Assembly: GCA_030526455.1 (NCBI GenBank) | Contig: JAUNCU010000006.1 | Location: forward strand, 7,441 to 31,559 | Origin: Bacteroidales bacterium | GTDB taxonomy: Bacteria; Bacteroidota; Bacteroidia; Bacteroidales; Muribaculaceae | Length of the DNA: 24,119 nt | Reading direction: 5' to 3' | Part shown: one piece after another, positions 8,289 through 15,609 of the stretch | How the letters are laid out: each line of letters starts with the position of its first letter | Numbering within the stretch: position 1 is the stretch's first letter | Made by a program: the position numbers and the translations under genes | Notes under the pieces: model-generated | Database searches by the model: none | Seen by the model: the letters and a program-made list of their open reading frames with translations, nothing else | What the model was told of the DNA's origin: nothing

Positions 8289-8909
8289 ATGGCAACAACA
8301 AACATCCATCTGCGCCCCGACGGTAAGTACTGCTGGGTGCATGAATTCAATCTCTACACCAATCCCACCATTCTGCTGATGCTGCTGAAGATATTTTTCT
8401 GGATCTACTTCTGCATGTGGGCATTTCTGGTGCTGCTCGATGTGGGGAACAGTTGGTATGGCTGGGATGATTTCCTGGATTTCGGGAAATGGATGCTGGT
8501 GTTTTTCGCGTGTTTTTCGGCCTTCTGCACGGTGTGCTACTACATCTACGCCCTGGTGATGGGCGGGAAATACTGCGTGCTCTTTGAGATGGACGACAAG
8601 GGCGTGCGCCACAAGCAGATGCCCAAGCAGGTGAAGAAGGCGCAGATACTGAGCGCGCTGGGTTTTGGGCTGGGAGCGGCACGAGGCAGCCTTTCGGGCA
8701 TGGGCACCTCGGCGCTGGCGGGCGCGCGCAGCGAGATGTATAGCGAGTTCGGGGTGGTGAAATCGGTGGAAGTGTACCGCCGCCGAGGCGTGATCAAGGT
8801 GAACGCCCTGCTCAACTACAACCAAGTCTACGCCGCGCCCGAAGACTTCGACTGGGTGCTGCAATACATCCTCGACCGCATCCCCAAGAAGGCAAAGGTG
8901 AGGAGATAA
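8289..8909 (+). CDS. Conserved-looking membrane protein of unknown function
   Basis: 206 residues. I do not recognise a named family with confidence. There are two clear membrane helices at about 27-50 and 67-92, separated by an aromatic, acidic loop (SWYGWDDFLDF). The C-terminal half is predicted cytoplasmic and soluble: a strand-rich start (KYCVLFEMDDKGVRHKQM), a Gly/Ala-rich stretch at 123-146, and an end with EVYRRRGVIKVNAL and a basic tail (KKAKVRR). A small PH-like or YcxB-like domain after two helices is possible but unproven. It is monocistronic on the plus strand with its own promoter, between two minus-strand units. The start is supported by an A-rich upstream region typical of Bacteroidetes, which rarely use strong Shine-Dalgarno sites. 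Confidence 0.85.
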   Translation: MATTNIHLRPDGKYCWVHEFNLYTNPTILLMLLKIFFWIYFCMWAFLVLLDVGNSWYGWDDFLDFGKWMLVFFACFSAFCTVCYYIYALVMGGKYCVLFEMDDKGVRHKQMPKQVKKAQILSALGFGLGAARGSLSGMGTSALAGARSEMYSEFGVVKSVEVYRRRGVIKVNALLNYNQVYAAPEDFDWVLQYILDRIPKKAKVRR

Positions 8910-8942
8910 GATTTTAGGGCTTGCTTTTTGGGGCTTGCTTAT

Positions 8943-8983
8943 GATGGGCGGGGACTAGGCTTGCTCCGCTCGCCTTTTGGGGC
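8943..8983. repeat. Fourth copy of the GGCTTGC...GCTCGCC repeat
   Basis: It has the same GATGGGCGGGG leader and AGGCTTGCTCCGCTCGCCTT core as 2753-2790, more than 6 kb away. Fragments GGGCTTGCTTTTTGGGGCTTGCTT just upstream (about 8918-8940) look like decayed copies. It sits a few bases from the stop codon of the regulator gene on the other strand. Confidence 0.65.
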
Positions 8984-8985
8984 TG

Positions 8986-10413
8986 CTAGTCCTGAAGCAC
9001 TTCCCAATATCCTCCTCTGTCACCACCTCTGCGCACGATTATGTTGTTGGCTTTGAGGCGGTTTATGTGCTTTTGGATAGCGCTGGCGGATATGCCTATG
9101 CTCTTAGATATGGCTTCTCTTGTGATGGTGGGGTCATCTTTTATGAGTTGCAGAATGATATCGATGGTTTTCTGACCACCTTTCTGACCACCTTTCGCGT
9201 TGGGGGTGTCTATGGTGTCGCTATTGCTGAAATGTACATCTTCGATGCCCTCTACGGCGAACTTTGGTAAAACGAGCACGAAACTATCCCATTCAGATGA
9301 AAATTTCGGGTCCATGCCATCCGAGTAACCATTGTGCTCTTTGTAGGCAGAGATGATTTTTCTGAATCCAGAACCGCGGCGTTCCATGTATTTCAGTCGG
9401 CTGAAAATGTCGGCCAACACAGGGTTTCGGCGGCGAGAAGCAATGTTTGTTACGTCGATGTTGTCGATGGAGCATCCATCGAGAAGGCCACCTGGAGAAT
9501 ATATTTCTAGGCGGTCGTCGTACATGTCGATATGCACTTCGCTGCCTAATTCTAGATAATTACGGTGGATGAGAGCGTTCACGAGTCCTTCCTCAACTGC
9601 TCGCTCGGGATATTCTGGGTACTCTAGTCGGGTATCAGCGGTTTTGCGCCATGCCTTCTTCGAGTTGCGCCTAACAAAATTCAGTCCGGCTTGAAGCAGT
9701 GTTACCAGGCTTCCGCTGTGCTCTTCGTCGTCCAAGGCATCCATCACACCATTTGCTTTGTCGGTGCCGTTCCACCGGGTGCAGAATAGGCGTGAATGTC
9801 GAACTGGTGAGTAGTCGGCAAGAAGTGCACCTGCATTAGTTAGTTCGCCCTTTTCGTTGATAATGCCAAAAGATTCAAAATCGCTATCCTCGAAAGCACG
9901 GTTTGTTCTTGTAAAATAGGAGGCGCGCAAAACCGTAAAAGCCATGTCTTTGAAGTTCCAGCGTGAAGGAAGACTGTCGTAAGACATGTGTGAACCTTTC
10001 AGCACCAGTTCTTTGTGCTTTGAGACACTGGCCACAACACTTTCGTTCCCAATGCGGACGAATGCTTGCATCTGCCCATCTCCTATGTAGTAATACGGGG
10101 TGGAGGTGCCGGGCATGACGTCGAGCACAACAAACTCTTTATCTTCGCATTTTGCGAAAGATAAATTGAAGTCGGGTATCGGGTCGATGTGTGCTTTGAT
10201 GGCCTCGCTGATCTTTTCAGCGTCGCCATTGGGGTCGTCAAGTCCTATCAGAGAGCCATCGTCGGCGATTCCCCACACGAGTTTTCCGCCAATGCCGTTG
10301 GCAAAGGCGCTTACGCTTTTGCACCAACTCTTGGGTTTCCTAACCTCTAATGCCACTTTCTTGTCATATTCTGTGGTCTCGCCAATCAGTTGGCGGATGT
10401 CGAATGCTCCCAT
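8986..10413 (-). CDS. AlbA_2 / GHKL-ATPase / winged-helix regulator-like protein
   Basis: 475 residues with three recognisable parts. The N-terminal AlbA_2 (schlafen-type, 'divergent AAA-4') nucleic-acid-binding domain spans about 10-130, with AFANGIGGKLVWGIADDG, the family hallmark. A HATPase_c_4-type domain spans about 265-385, with the N-box-like EEGLVNALIHRNY (274-286), then IYSPGGL and RRGSGFRK. A winged helix-turn-helix spans about 415-470 (ITREAISKSIGISASAIQKHINRL), joined by the linker KGGQKGGQK. Such proteins are usually annotated as ATP-binding transcriptional regulators; target and trigger are unknown. It lies between a membrane protein (opposite strand) and the phospholipid operon (same strand, 98-nt gap). 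I see no consensus promoter in that gap, so read-through from psd-pssA is possible. The linker is encoded by a perfect 12-bp tandem duplication. Confidence 0.9.
   Translation of the reverse strand: MGAFDIRQLIGETTEYDKKVALEVRKPKSWCKSVSAFANGIGGKLVWGIADDGSLIGLDDPNGDAEKISEAIKAHIDPIPDFNLSFAKCEDKEFVVLDVMPGTSTPYYYIGDGQMQAFVRIGNESVVASVSKHKELVLKGSHMSYDSLPSRWNFKDMAFTVLRASYFTRTNRAFEDSDFESFGIINEKGELTNAGALLADYSPVRHSRLFCTRWNGTDKANGVMDALDDEEHSGSLVTLLQAGLNFVRRNSKKAWRKTADTRLEYPEYPERAVEEGLVNALIHRNYLELGSEVHIDMYDDRLEIYSPGGLLDGCSIDNIDVTNIASRRRNPVLADIFSRLKYMERRGSGFRKIISAYKEHNGYSDGMDPKFSSEWDSFVLVLPKFAVEGIEDVHFSNSDTIDTPNAKGGQKGGQKTIDIILQLIKDDPTITREAISKSIGISASAIQKHINRLKANNIIVRRGGDRGGYWEVLQD
9172..9195. repeat. 12-bp tandem duplication encoding the GGQK linker
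   Basis: CTGACCACCTTT occurs twice in direct succession (9172-9183, 9184-9195). On the minus strand it encodes the repeated GGQK linker between the ATPase-like domain and the winged helix. The unit is four codons, so expansion or contraction keeps the frame. Confidence 0.85.
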
Positions 10414-10459
10414 TTTGTTTTAGTTGTTTTGTGGAGAATTGGGTTTCGGTGAATGAATC

Positions 10460-10499
10460 TTTGGGAATTAGCCGCTGACGCGGAACACGGGGCGCTCTT
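10460..10499. repeat. Degenerate relative of the TTAGCCG repeat
   Basis: TTTGGGAATTAGCCG, then CGCGGAACA and GGCGCTCTT, parallels the order of motifs at 2785-2821 and 12421-12456 (TTGGGATTAGCCG; CGG, AACA, GGCGCTCTT). The palindrome is not intact. It fills most of the gap between the DUF4834 gene and the AlbA_2 gene. The match is by eye and partial. Confidence 0.35.
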
Positions 10500-10511
10500 C
10501 CCCTCTTTTTC

Positions 10512-10862
10512 TTAGTTTATTTCTTCGAATTCGGCGTCGGTGATTAGGTCTTCTTTTGCTCTTTCTTTTTCTGCTTTTGCCTTTTCTTTTGTTTCTTCTT
10601 CTGCTTCCTTTGCTGCTTTTTCTTCGGCTGCTACTTCAGGCTGCAGTTCTTCGAAGTCTACGTATTCGCCCCTGTCTTTGCGGTATTTTTTTCTTTGTTG
10701 GGGTTGTTGGGGTGGGGTGGTGCCTTGGGCGCCGGCGAATTGGCGCTGGGCTTCTTCCATTTGCTGGCGGAACTGGTTGCGCACGTCGTCGACGCGGCGC
10801 TTCAGTTTCCACGCTTTGTAGAGCAGGTAGCCTACGAATATGAGAATTAATGCGGTGAGCAT
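10512..10862 (-). CDS. DUF4834-like membrane-anchored acidic protein
   Basis: 116 residues from ATG 10862. The frame stays open to 11024, but those extra 54 residues are Ser/Pro-rich, lie largely inside pssA, and precede a clear membrane start, so they are rejected. Residues 2-18 form one helix (LTALILIFVGYLLYKAW), followed by a basic stop-transfer KLKRR and a coiled-coil-like region. A central KKYRKDRGEYVDFEEL motif is the hallmark I associate with DUF4834. The C-terminal half is highly charged and rich in E, K and A. Last gene of the psd-pssA operon, 70 nt after pssA. Function unknown; the context suggests a link to phospholipid synthesis or membrane organisation. Confidence 0.8.
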   Translation of the reverse strand: MLTALILIFVGYLLYKAWKLKRRVDDVRNQFRQQMEEAQRQFAGAQGTTPPQQPQQRKKYRKDRGEYVDFEELQPEVAAEEKAAKEAEEETKEKAKAEKERAKEDLITDAEFEEIN

Positions 10863-10932
10863 GATGTTACGAGATTTTGATTTACTCCTCGGTGACGTAG
10901 CAATTTGTGTGCCAAACCCTGGCGGGCGGTGA

Positions 10933-11646
10933 TTAGTCTTGCTTGGTGACGGCTGAGAGGAGGATGTAGAAGAGGATGGCCCATGCGAGGCCTGTGACGC
11001 CGCAGAATGCCACACTGAGCACAAAGGCGAGCACGAGCAGATACTGCTTGTAGTTTTCCTTGACGCTGAGGCTGTGGAGTTTGAGCGAGAACATGCGCAA
11101 ATTGCACACCATCAGCAGCGAGAATGCCACCACGAGCACAGCCACGAGCCATGTGGGCACCGATGCGTGATGCTCGGCGTAGAGGTTGGTGAAGCCAATC
11201 CAGAAGATAGCGTTGGCGGGGATGGGCAGACCTGTGAAAGTGGTGCTTTGGTCGGTGGAGACGTTGAATTTAGCGAGTCGCAACGCGCCGAAGATGGGGA
11301 TGAGCATGGCAATGTAGCCAGCGCAGGAGCACTCGGTGGCATACTGGGTGAGCATGTTGTAGAGCACCATGCCTGGGGCGAGGCCGAAACTCACGGCATC
11401 GCTGAGCGAGTCGAGTTCCTTGCCCAGGGGCGAAGTGGCGTGGAGCAGGCGTGCGGTGAAGCCGTCGAAGAAGTCGAAAACTGCGGCTGCGGCAATGAGG
11501 ATGAATGCAACCTGGTAGCCTTGGAGCCCCCACCACCATGGCTCGAAGGCGTGGAAAGCGGCGATGCATGCCAGTGCGCCCGAGAGCATGTTGCAGCAAG
11601 TGACTGCGTTGGGGATATTGTTGCGAATTGCTTGTAGGATGTTCAT
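10933..11646 (-). CDS. pssA: CDP-diacylglycerol--serine O-phosphatidyltransferase
   Basis: Makes phosphatidylserine from CDP-diacylglycerol and serine in the inner membrane, the step before decarboxylation to phosphatidylethanolamine. 237 residues with several membrane helices. The CDP-alcohol phosphatidyltransferase signature is complete: D58-x2-D61-G62-x2-A65-R66-x8-G75-x3-D79-x3-D83 (DFFDGFTAR ... GKELDSLSD). The length is normal for the short bacterial integral-membrane type. It starts at ATG 11646, 19 nt after the psd stop codon, so the two are almost certainly co-transcribed and work in sequence. All key aspartates are present. Confidence 0.96.
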   Translation of the reverse strand: MNILQAIRNNIPNAVTCCNMLSGALACIAAFHAFEPWWWGLQGYQVAFILIAAAAVFDFFDGFTARLLHATSPLGKELDSLSDAVSFGLAPGMVLYNMLTQYATECSCAGYIAMLIPIFGALRLAKFNVSTDQSTTFTGLPIPANAIFWIGFTNLYAEHHASVPTWLVAVLVVAFSLLMVCNLRMFSLKLHSLSVKENYKQYLLVLAFVLSVAFCGVTGLAWAILFYILLSAVTKQD

Positions 11647-11665
11647 TTTTTCAGGGGAAGGATGC

Positions 11666-12340
11666 TTAATTGCGTGGTTTGAGGCGAGCGATAGGCGTGA
11701 TGCCGCCGGTGGTTTTTTCGCCCAGTTTCACGAGGATTTCGGTGTCGAGCGGGAGGTAGATGTCGACGCGAGAGCCGAATTTGATGAAGCCCATGTGTTC
11801 GGCCACGGTCACATTTTCGCCTGGCTCAACGTAGGTGACGATGCGTCGTGCCACGGCGCCCGCCACTTGACGGATGAGGATGTCGTGTCCGCCTTCAGAG
11901 GTGATCACTACCGATGAGCGCTCGTTTTCGGTGCTCGACTTGGGCAGGTAGGCGGCGAGGAAGCGTCCGTTGTGGTGCTTCACATATTTCACGGTGCCGT
12001 TGACGGGCACCCAGTTGGCGTGCACGTTGAATACGCTCATGAATACCGACACCTGGATGCAGTTGCAGTGGAGGCATTCGTCTTCATACACCTCTTCAAG
12101 CGCCACGACGGTGCCGTCGACCGACGAGAGGACCATGTTCTCGAGTTCGCCCTTGTAGTGGCGACGTGGAGAGCGGAAGAAGTTCACCACCAGCAGGAAA
12201 AGGATGGTGGAAATCACGATGAAGGCGATGGGGATGGGCTTGTACTCAATAAAGAGGTAGGCTGGCACGTTGAATGCCAACAGGATGACCATCAGAACAA
12301 AGATAATGTTCAGGCCTTCACGGTGTATTTTGTATTTCAT
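11666..12340 (-). CDS. psd: Phosphatidylserine decarboxylase, short form
   Basis: Converts phosphatidylserine to phosphatidylethanolamine with a pyruvoyl cofactor formed by self-cleavage. 224 residues from ATG 12340; the frame also allows a TTG two codons earlier (12346), but the ATG is preferred. Two hydrophobic helices at about 9-30 and 36-54 anchor it in the membrane. The conserved NVHANW segment carries a family histidine. The self-cleavage site is GFIKFGSRVD, with Gly189-Ser190; cleavage there would give a small alpha chain of about 35 residues. This FGS variant and the length are typical of the short Psd class found in Bacteroidetes and archaea, rather than the longer LGST form of E. 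coli. First gene of the operon, 24-35 nt behind a strong promoter. Confidence 0.96.
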   Translation of the reverse strand: MKYKIHREGLNIIFVLMVILLAFNVPAYLFIEYKPIPIAFIVISTILFLLVVNFFRSPRRHYKGELENMVLSSVDGTVVALEEVYEDECLHCNCIQVSVFMSVFNVHANWVPVNGTVKYVKHHNGRFLAAYLPKSSTENERSSVVITSEGGHDILIRQVAGAVARRIVTYVEPGENVTVAEHMGFIKFGSRVDIYLPLDTEILVKLGEKTTGGITPIARLKPRN

Positions 12341-12376
12341 GTTCAATTATTTCTGGGATATTTTAATTTCAATCTA

Positions 12377-12408
12377 CAAAGATAGATATAATTTCTCAAA
12401 TAGTCAAA
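12377..12408 (-). promoter_or_regulatory. Promoter of the psd-pssA-DUF4834 operon
   Basis: Minus-strand TTTG (12405-12408), 20 nt, then TATCTTTG (12377-12384) matches both Bacteroidetes consensus boxes with ideal spacing. The implied transcription start is about 30 nt from ATG 12340. The dispersed palindromic repeat begins 12 nt upstream of the -33 box. Confidence 0.75.
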
Positions 12409-12420
12409 AAATGTGCAAAA

Positions 12421-12484
12421 TTAGCCGACACAATCGGCTAAAACAGTGGCGCTCTTTCTTTTTTTTAGGCTAAAATAGTGGCCT
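12421..12484. repeat. 30-bp dispersed palindromic repeat, copy 2, plus decayed tail
   Basis: 12421-12450 is identical to 2792-2821. After a pyrimidine run with eight T residues (12459-12466), a second partial unit GGCTAAAATAGTGGCC follows (12469-12484). On the minus strand the 8-bp hairpin is followed by TTTT, so this copy might also end the MATE transcript that stops at 12519, but the T-tract is short. This fills most of the 178-nt spacer between MATE and psd. Confidence 0.75.
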
Positions 12485-12518
12485 TTTTTCCTTTTTCTTT
12501 CTTCTTAGCGCTTTTTCT

Positions 12519-14210
12519 CTAGGGGAGGGCTTTGGTGTGGATTTCTAGGCCGAAGGCTTGCTTTTGGGATGGTGGGGTGGTGGCGCTGGCGGTGGTTTTT
12601 ACCGTGATGGTGATGGGGCCTTCGGGGGTGATGTGGAGGCTGACGTCGGCAATGGGGGCGCTGGCGATGGTGGCTTCTATGTGGCTGAGGGCTTGGGTGA
12701 TGGTGGCCTCGGGGCGACCGGCGCGCTGGAGGAAGGCGGCCACCTGGGCGAGGGCTTCTTTTCTTGCCGTGGTGACGGTGGTGGAGAAGTGGGTGCGCTC
12801 GTCTTCAGCGGGGATGAGGGTGAAGGGGGAGACTGCTACTTGGCTTCCTTTTGCTTCTGCTGCTTTTTCTCCTGCTTTGCTCTCTTCTACGTCATTTCTG
12901 TTGCTATTTTTCGCTTTGTGGTGGGTGTAGGCTACTTGGGCGGCGAGCACTATTGCTGCCGAGAGGGGGAAGCCCCACCAGAGCATGAGGGCTGGGGCGA
13001 GGAGGGTGAGGGCGTAGACGCTCACCACGATGAGGGCTACCTGGGCGATGGCTACCACGGTGCTGAGCACGAGGTGACCGAGCACTTGGTACATACCGCG
13101 CAGCAACACGGTGAGGGAGAACGGCAGGAGGATGAGGCTGAAGATGCGCAGCACGCGGCACAACTGGGCGCGCAGGGCGGGATCGTCGGCGCCGAAGAGC
13201 GACGCCATCAGTCCCGGAGTGACGAGTACGACCACGGAGAAGGGCACAACCACTGCGCAGGTGAATTTTATCACCCTCGAGGCGAGCATTTTCAGACCCG
13301 TGATGTCGCCTTCGCCGAGCAGTGCGCCGCCTATGGCAAACATGGCGTCGAGCACACCGTTGAGCACCACGAAGGTGATGAGCAGCATCTGGATGCACAC
13401 CGCCACCATATACACGCCGTCGGCACCCAGTGCGCTGCCCACTATCTTATTGATAAGCAATACGATAGCGCTGAGCAGCACGTTGGCAATCATGAGCGGA
13501 AGGCCTTGCTTGAGGTTGGCGCCCAGGGCGGAGCGTACCGCCTTGCTCCAGCGCATGAGGCGGTAACTGCAGGAGGGGCGGCGCAGGTGGGAAGCGGTGA
13601 TGCACATCGTTACGGCATAGTTGATCACCGTGGCCCAAGCCGAGCCCGCGATGCCCATGTCGAGGAATTTGATAAACACGAAATCGAGCACCACATTGGT
13701 GGCGGCGCCCGCCATCACGGCACAGGTGACCAGGCGCGGGCGCCCGTCGCTTTGCACCATCATATTCATCATGCCCGAGAGCACCAGCACCGTCACGCCT
13801 ATGCTCGTCACCCTCACGTAACTGTGCACCATGGGGCGAATGGCGTCGTCGGCGCACACCAGGCGCGCGATGTCGTCGCAGAAAAAGAGACACACGGCGC
13901 TCATGGTCAAGCCGATGGCCAGCACCGAGTAGAGCGCTGCGCTGAAGATGCGGCTCGCCTCCTTGCTGTCGCGACTGCCGATGGCCTTCGCCGCCAGCAG
14001 ACTCGCCCCCACGCCCAGCAGCGAGTTGAGCGAAAGGAAGGTGGTGAGCACAGGCATGGCCAAATTCACCGCCGCCATGGCGTGTGGCCCCATCAGGTGG
14101 CTCACGATGGCAGCATCGGTACTCACCGCCAGTTGGGCAGCCACGGTGGTGAGGATAGAGGCCCCGAGGAAATTCCAGAAAGCCTTGTCGACGAGTGAGG
14201 AGGTGCGCAT
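12519..14210 (-). CDS. MATE family exporter with atypical C-terminal domain
   Basis: 563 residues. Residues 1 to about 428 form the usual 12-helix multidrug-and-toxin-extrusion fold, an inner-membrane Na+ or H+ antiporter exporting organic compounds. The two halves are recognisable (LMGPHAMAAVNLAMPVL; FAIGGALLGEGDI). The family usually ends near 440-460 residues. Here a charged linker (about 430-461) leads to an extra domain at 462-563 with the layout of an RsbW-type GHKL ATPase: a helix (EALAQVAAFLQRAG), an N-box-like helix (ITQALSHIEATIASA) in which the usual Asn is absent, a strand pair (DVSLHI, ITITVK) and a final FGLEIHTKAL. It would be inactive as an ATPase if that reading is right. Last gene of the probable operon, 19 nt after the dehydrogenase. 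Substrate unknown. Confidence 0.88.
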   Translation of the reverse strand: MRTSSLVDKAFWNFLGASILTTVAAQLAVSTDAAIVSHLMGPHAMAAVNLAMPVLTTFLSLNSLLGVGASLLAAKAIGSRDSKEASRIFSAALYSVLAIGLTMSAVCLFFCDDIARLVCADDAIRPMVHSYVRVTSIGVTVLVLSGMMNMMVQSDGRPRLVTCAVMAGAATNVVLDFVFIKFLDMGIAGSAWATVINYAVTMCITASHLRRPSCSYRLMRWSKAVRSALGANLKQGLPLMIANVLLSAIVLLINKIVGSALGADGVYMVAVCIQMLLITFVVLNGVLDAMFAIGGALLGEGDITGLKMLASRVIKFTCAVVVPFSVVVLVTPGLMASLFGADDPALRAQLCRVLRIFSLILLPFSLTVLLRGMYQVLGHLVLSTVVAIAQVALIVVSVYALTLLAPALMLWWGFPLSAAIVLAAQVAYTHHKAKNSNRNDVEESKAGEKAAEAKGSQVAVSPFTLIPAEDERTHFSTTVTTARKEALAQVAAFLQRAGRPEATITQALSHIEATIASAPIADVSLHITPEGPITITVKTTASATTPPSQKQAFGLEIHTKALP

Positions 14211-14229
14211 AGATAGTGGTTGAAAAAAA

Positions 14230-14958
14230 TTATCTCGTTTTGATAGGGAGGTGGCGCCAAAGGGCGCGAGGCAGACGGCGCCATGCGGCGATGAGCAGAC
14301 GGTAGCGCCAGTCGATGATAGCGATGTGCTTTTTTCGCTTCACGGCCTTGAAGATGCGCTTCGAGGCGTGGTCCACACTCATGAGCATGGGGTAGTGGTG
14401 CTCATCGTCGAGCAGAGCGGTGGCCACGAAGCCCGGGCGGATGTCGGTGAAACGGATGGGGAGGTGGCGCATATTCGCCAATTGCTCCAGCGCCTGGAGA
14501 TAGGTGTTCTGAAACGCCTTCGTGGCACTGTAGGACGGCGCAATGCCCAGCCCCTTCGTGCCCGCCACCGAAGTGATGGCCGCGATGTGTCCGCCGCCGT
14601 GCTCAGCCATATAGCGGAAAGCGGCGTCGATGAGGCGTGTGAAGCCCATCGCATTGGTAGCCACGGTGCGCAATTCGATATCGGCGTCGACCGCGGGATT
14701 CTGTTTGCCAATGCCCGAGGCGTGGAAATAGAGGTCGATGCCGCCCATGCGCTCGATAAGGGCAGTGAGAAGGTCGTCGGCGTGGCAGTCGGTCACGTCG
14801 ATCACGGCAGTGGTGACCTGCTGCGGGAATTGCGCGCGCAGTTCATCGAGAGCCTCGGCGCGGCGAGCCGCCACGCCCACTTGCCAACCCTCGGCAAGAA
14901 GCATCAGCGCCACTTCGCGGCCCATACCGCTAGAAGCGCCCATAACGATTGCTTTCAT
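14230..14958 (-). CDS. Short-chain dehydrogenase/reductase (SDR)
   Basis: NAD(P)-dependent oxidoreductase, 242 residues, Rossmann fold. The cofactor motif is G7-ASS-G11-M-G13, with Arg pairs at 32-33 (AARRAEAL) that favour NADP. The usual NAG is HASG at 79-82. Asn102, Ser130, Tyr143 and Lys147 complete the classical catalytic set (ITSVAG; YSATK). The C-terminal 35 residues are basic and hydrophobic (IIDWRYRLLIAAWRRLPRALWRHLP), suggesting membrane association, as in several Bacteroidetes SDRs. Substrate unknown. It lies between a membrane protein gene (72 nt upstream) and MATE (19 nt downstream). ATG 14958 is preceded by a CTAG-rich tandem repeat. Confidence 0.93.
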   Translation of the reverse strand: MKAIVMGASSGMGREVALMLLAEGWQVGVAARRAEALDELRAQFPQQVTTAVIDVTDCHADDLLTALIERMGGIDLYFHASGIGKQNPAVDADIELRTVATNAMGFTRLIDAAFRYMAEHGGGHIAAITSVAGTKGLGIAPSYSATKAFQNTYLQALEQLANMRHLPIRFTDIRPGFVATALLDDEHHYPMLMSVDHASKRIFKAVKRKKHIAIIDWRYRLLIAAWRRLPRALWRHLPIKTR

Positions 14959-14976
14959 AAGATGTGTGGGGAATGA

Positions 14977-15041
14977 ATATCTAGGGAGGCTAGATATCTA
15001 GATTTCTAGACATCTAGAAAAATCTAATTTCTAATTTCTAA
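14977..15041. repeat. 8-bp CTAG-rich tandem repeat at a gene junction
   Basis: Plus-strand units ending in CTAG follow each other: 14977-14984, 14985-14993 (9 nt), 14994-15001, 15002-15009, 15010-15017. Then come decayed TTTCTAA units at 15028-15034 and 15035-15041. The consensus is ATnTCTAG. The first and third units form an 8-bp inverted repeat (ATATCTAG / CTAGATAT) around GGAGG. The array runs into the last codons of the upstream gene (stop at 15031-15033) and ends 19 nt before the SDR start. Confidence 0.75.
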
Positions 15042-15564
15042 CTTCTTCATCAGTAACGATATCGGTGGCGAAGCGGTTGGATTCGCCGCGCCAGGGGAGC
15101 ATGCCCTTGAACTCCTCATATTTCACCGTCACGCGTCGGCCGGTGCTTTGCAGGCGCGAAGCCTTAGCGGCGAGCGAATCGTCTTTGATGGTGAATTCGA
15201 AGCCCGCCTTGAAAGCGCGAATGGTGTCGGTGATATATTTTTCGCTAATCATCTGCACCTCATAGGTCTTGAGCACGGTGCCCTCGGCGCGCACCTTCAG
15301 AATCACGCCGCGCTCCTCGCTCACGATGTAGGGGTGGAAATAGCGCAGCCACAGCGCAATGACGATGCCCAGCACCAGCAGCGCCACGCCGCCCACCACA
15401 AGCATGCGTTTGCGGTTGGTAGAGCGCTCGTAGGTGAGTTCCTTCATTTCGCGCTCCTCGCGTTCCTCGGGCGTTTCCTCGTGAGGTTTCTGTTCTTTTT
15501 TCTCGTCGCTCTTGCTAGAGTAGAAGTGGTCGTCGTATTCTTCTTCGTTAAAAAAACTGGCCAT
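15031..15564 (-). CDS. Single-pass membrane protein of unknown function
   Basis: 177 residues. The cytoplasmic N-terminus (1-50) is strongly charged with acidic clusters (EEEYDD, EETPEEREEREM). One membrane helix lies at about 53-74 (MLVVGGVALLVLGIVIALWL). The outside part (75-177) begins with RYFHPYIVSEERGVILKV and ends with RRVTVKYEEFKGMLPWRGES, a compact beta-rich domain. I recall similar Bacteroidales proteins mislabelled '6-phosphogluconate dehydrogenase'; no dehydrogenase motif is visible here. It follows the flippase-like gene by 45 nt and is likely co-transcribed with it. Role unknown. Confidence 0.85.
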   Translation of the reverse strand: MASFFNEEEYDDHFYSSKSDEKKEQKPHEETPEEREEREMKELTYERSTNRKRMLVVGGVALLVLGIVIALWLRYFHPYIVSEERGVILKVRAEGTVLKTYEVQMISEKYITDTIRAFKAGFEFTIKDDSLAAKASRLQSTGRRVTVKYEEFKGMLPWRGESNRFATDIVTDEEVRN

Positions 15565-15609
15565 GTTTTGTGATTGTGAATTGTTGATTATGAAAGAAAA
15601 AAGGGGAGA

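Noticed and set aside
10863..11024. N-terminal extension of the DUF4834 gene
   Set aside because: Would add 54 Ser/Pro-rich residues before a membrane helix and overlap pssA; ATG 10862 is the better start.
12421..12441. Palindromic repeat as the MATE terminator
   Set aside because: The stem is only 8 bp with four T residues, and the identical copy at 2792-2812 has no T-tract, so it is better described as a repeat; a terminator role remains possible for this copy only.
12558..14198. Plus-strand frame of 546 codons opposite the MATE gene
   Set aside because: Gly/His/Glu-rich low-complexity translation, with no membrane or domain pattern; antisense of MATE.
14977..15041. CRISPR-like array
   Set aside because: Units are 7-10 bp without spacers; this is a simple tandem repeat.
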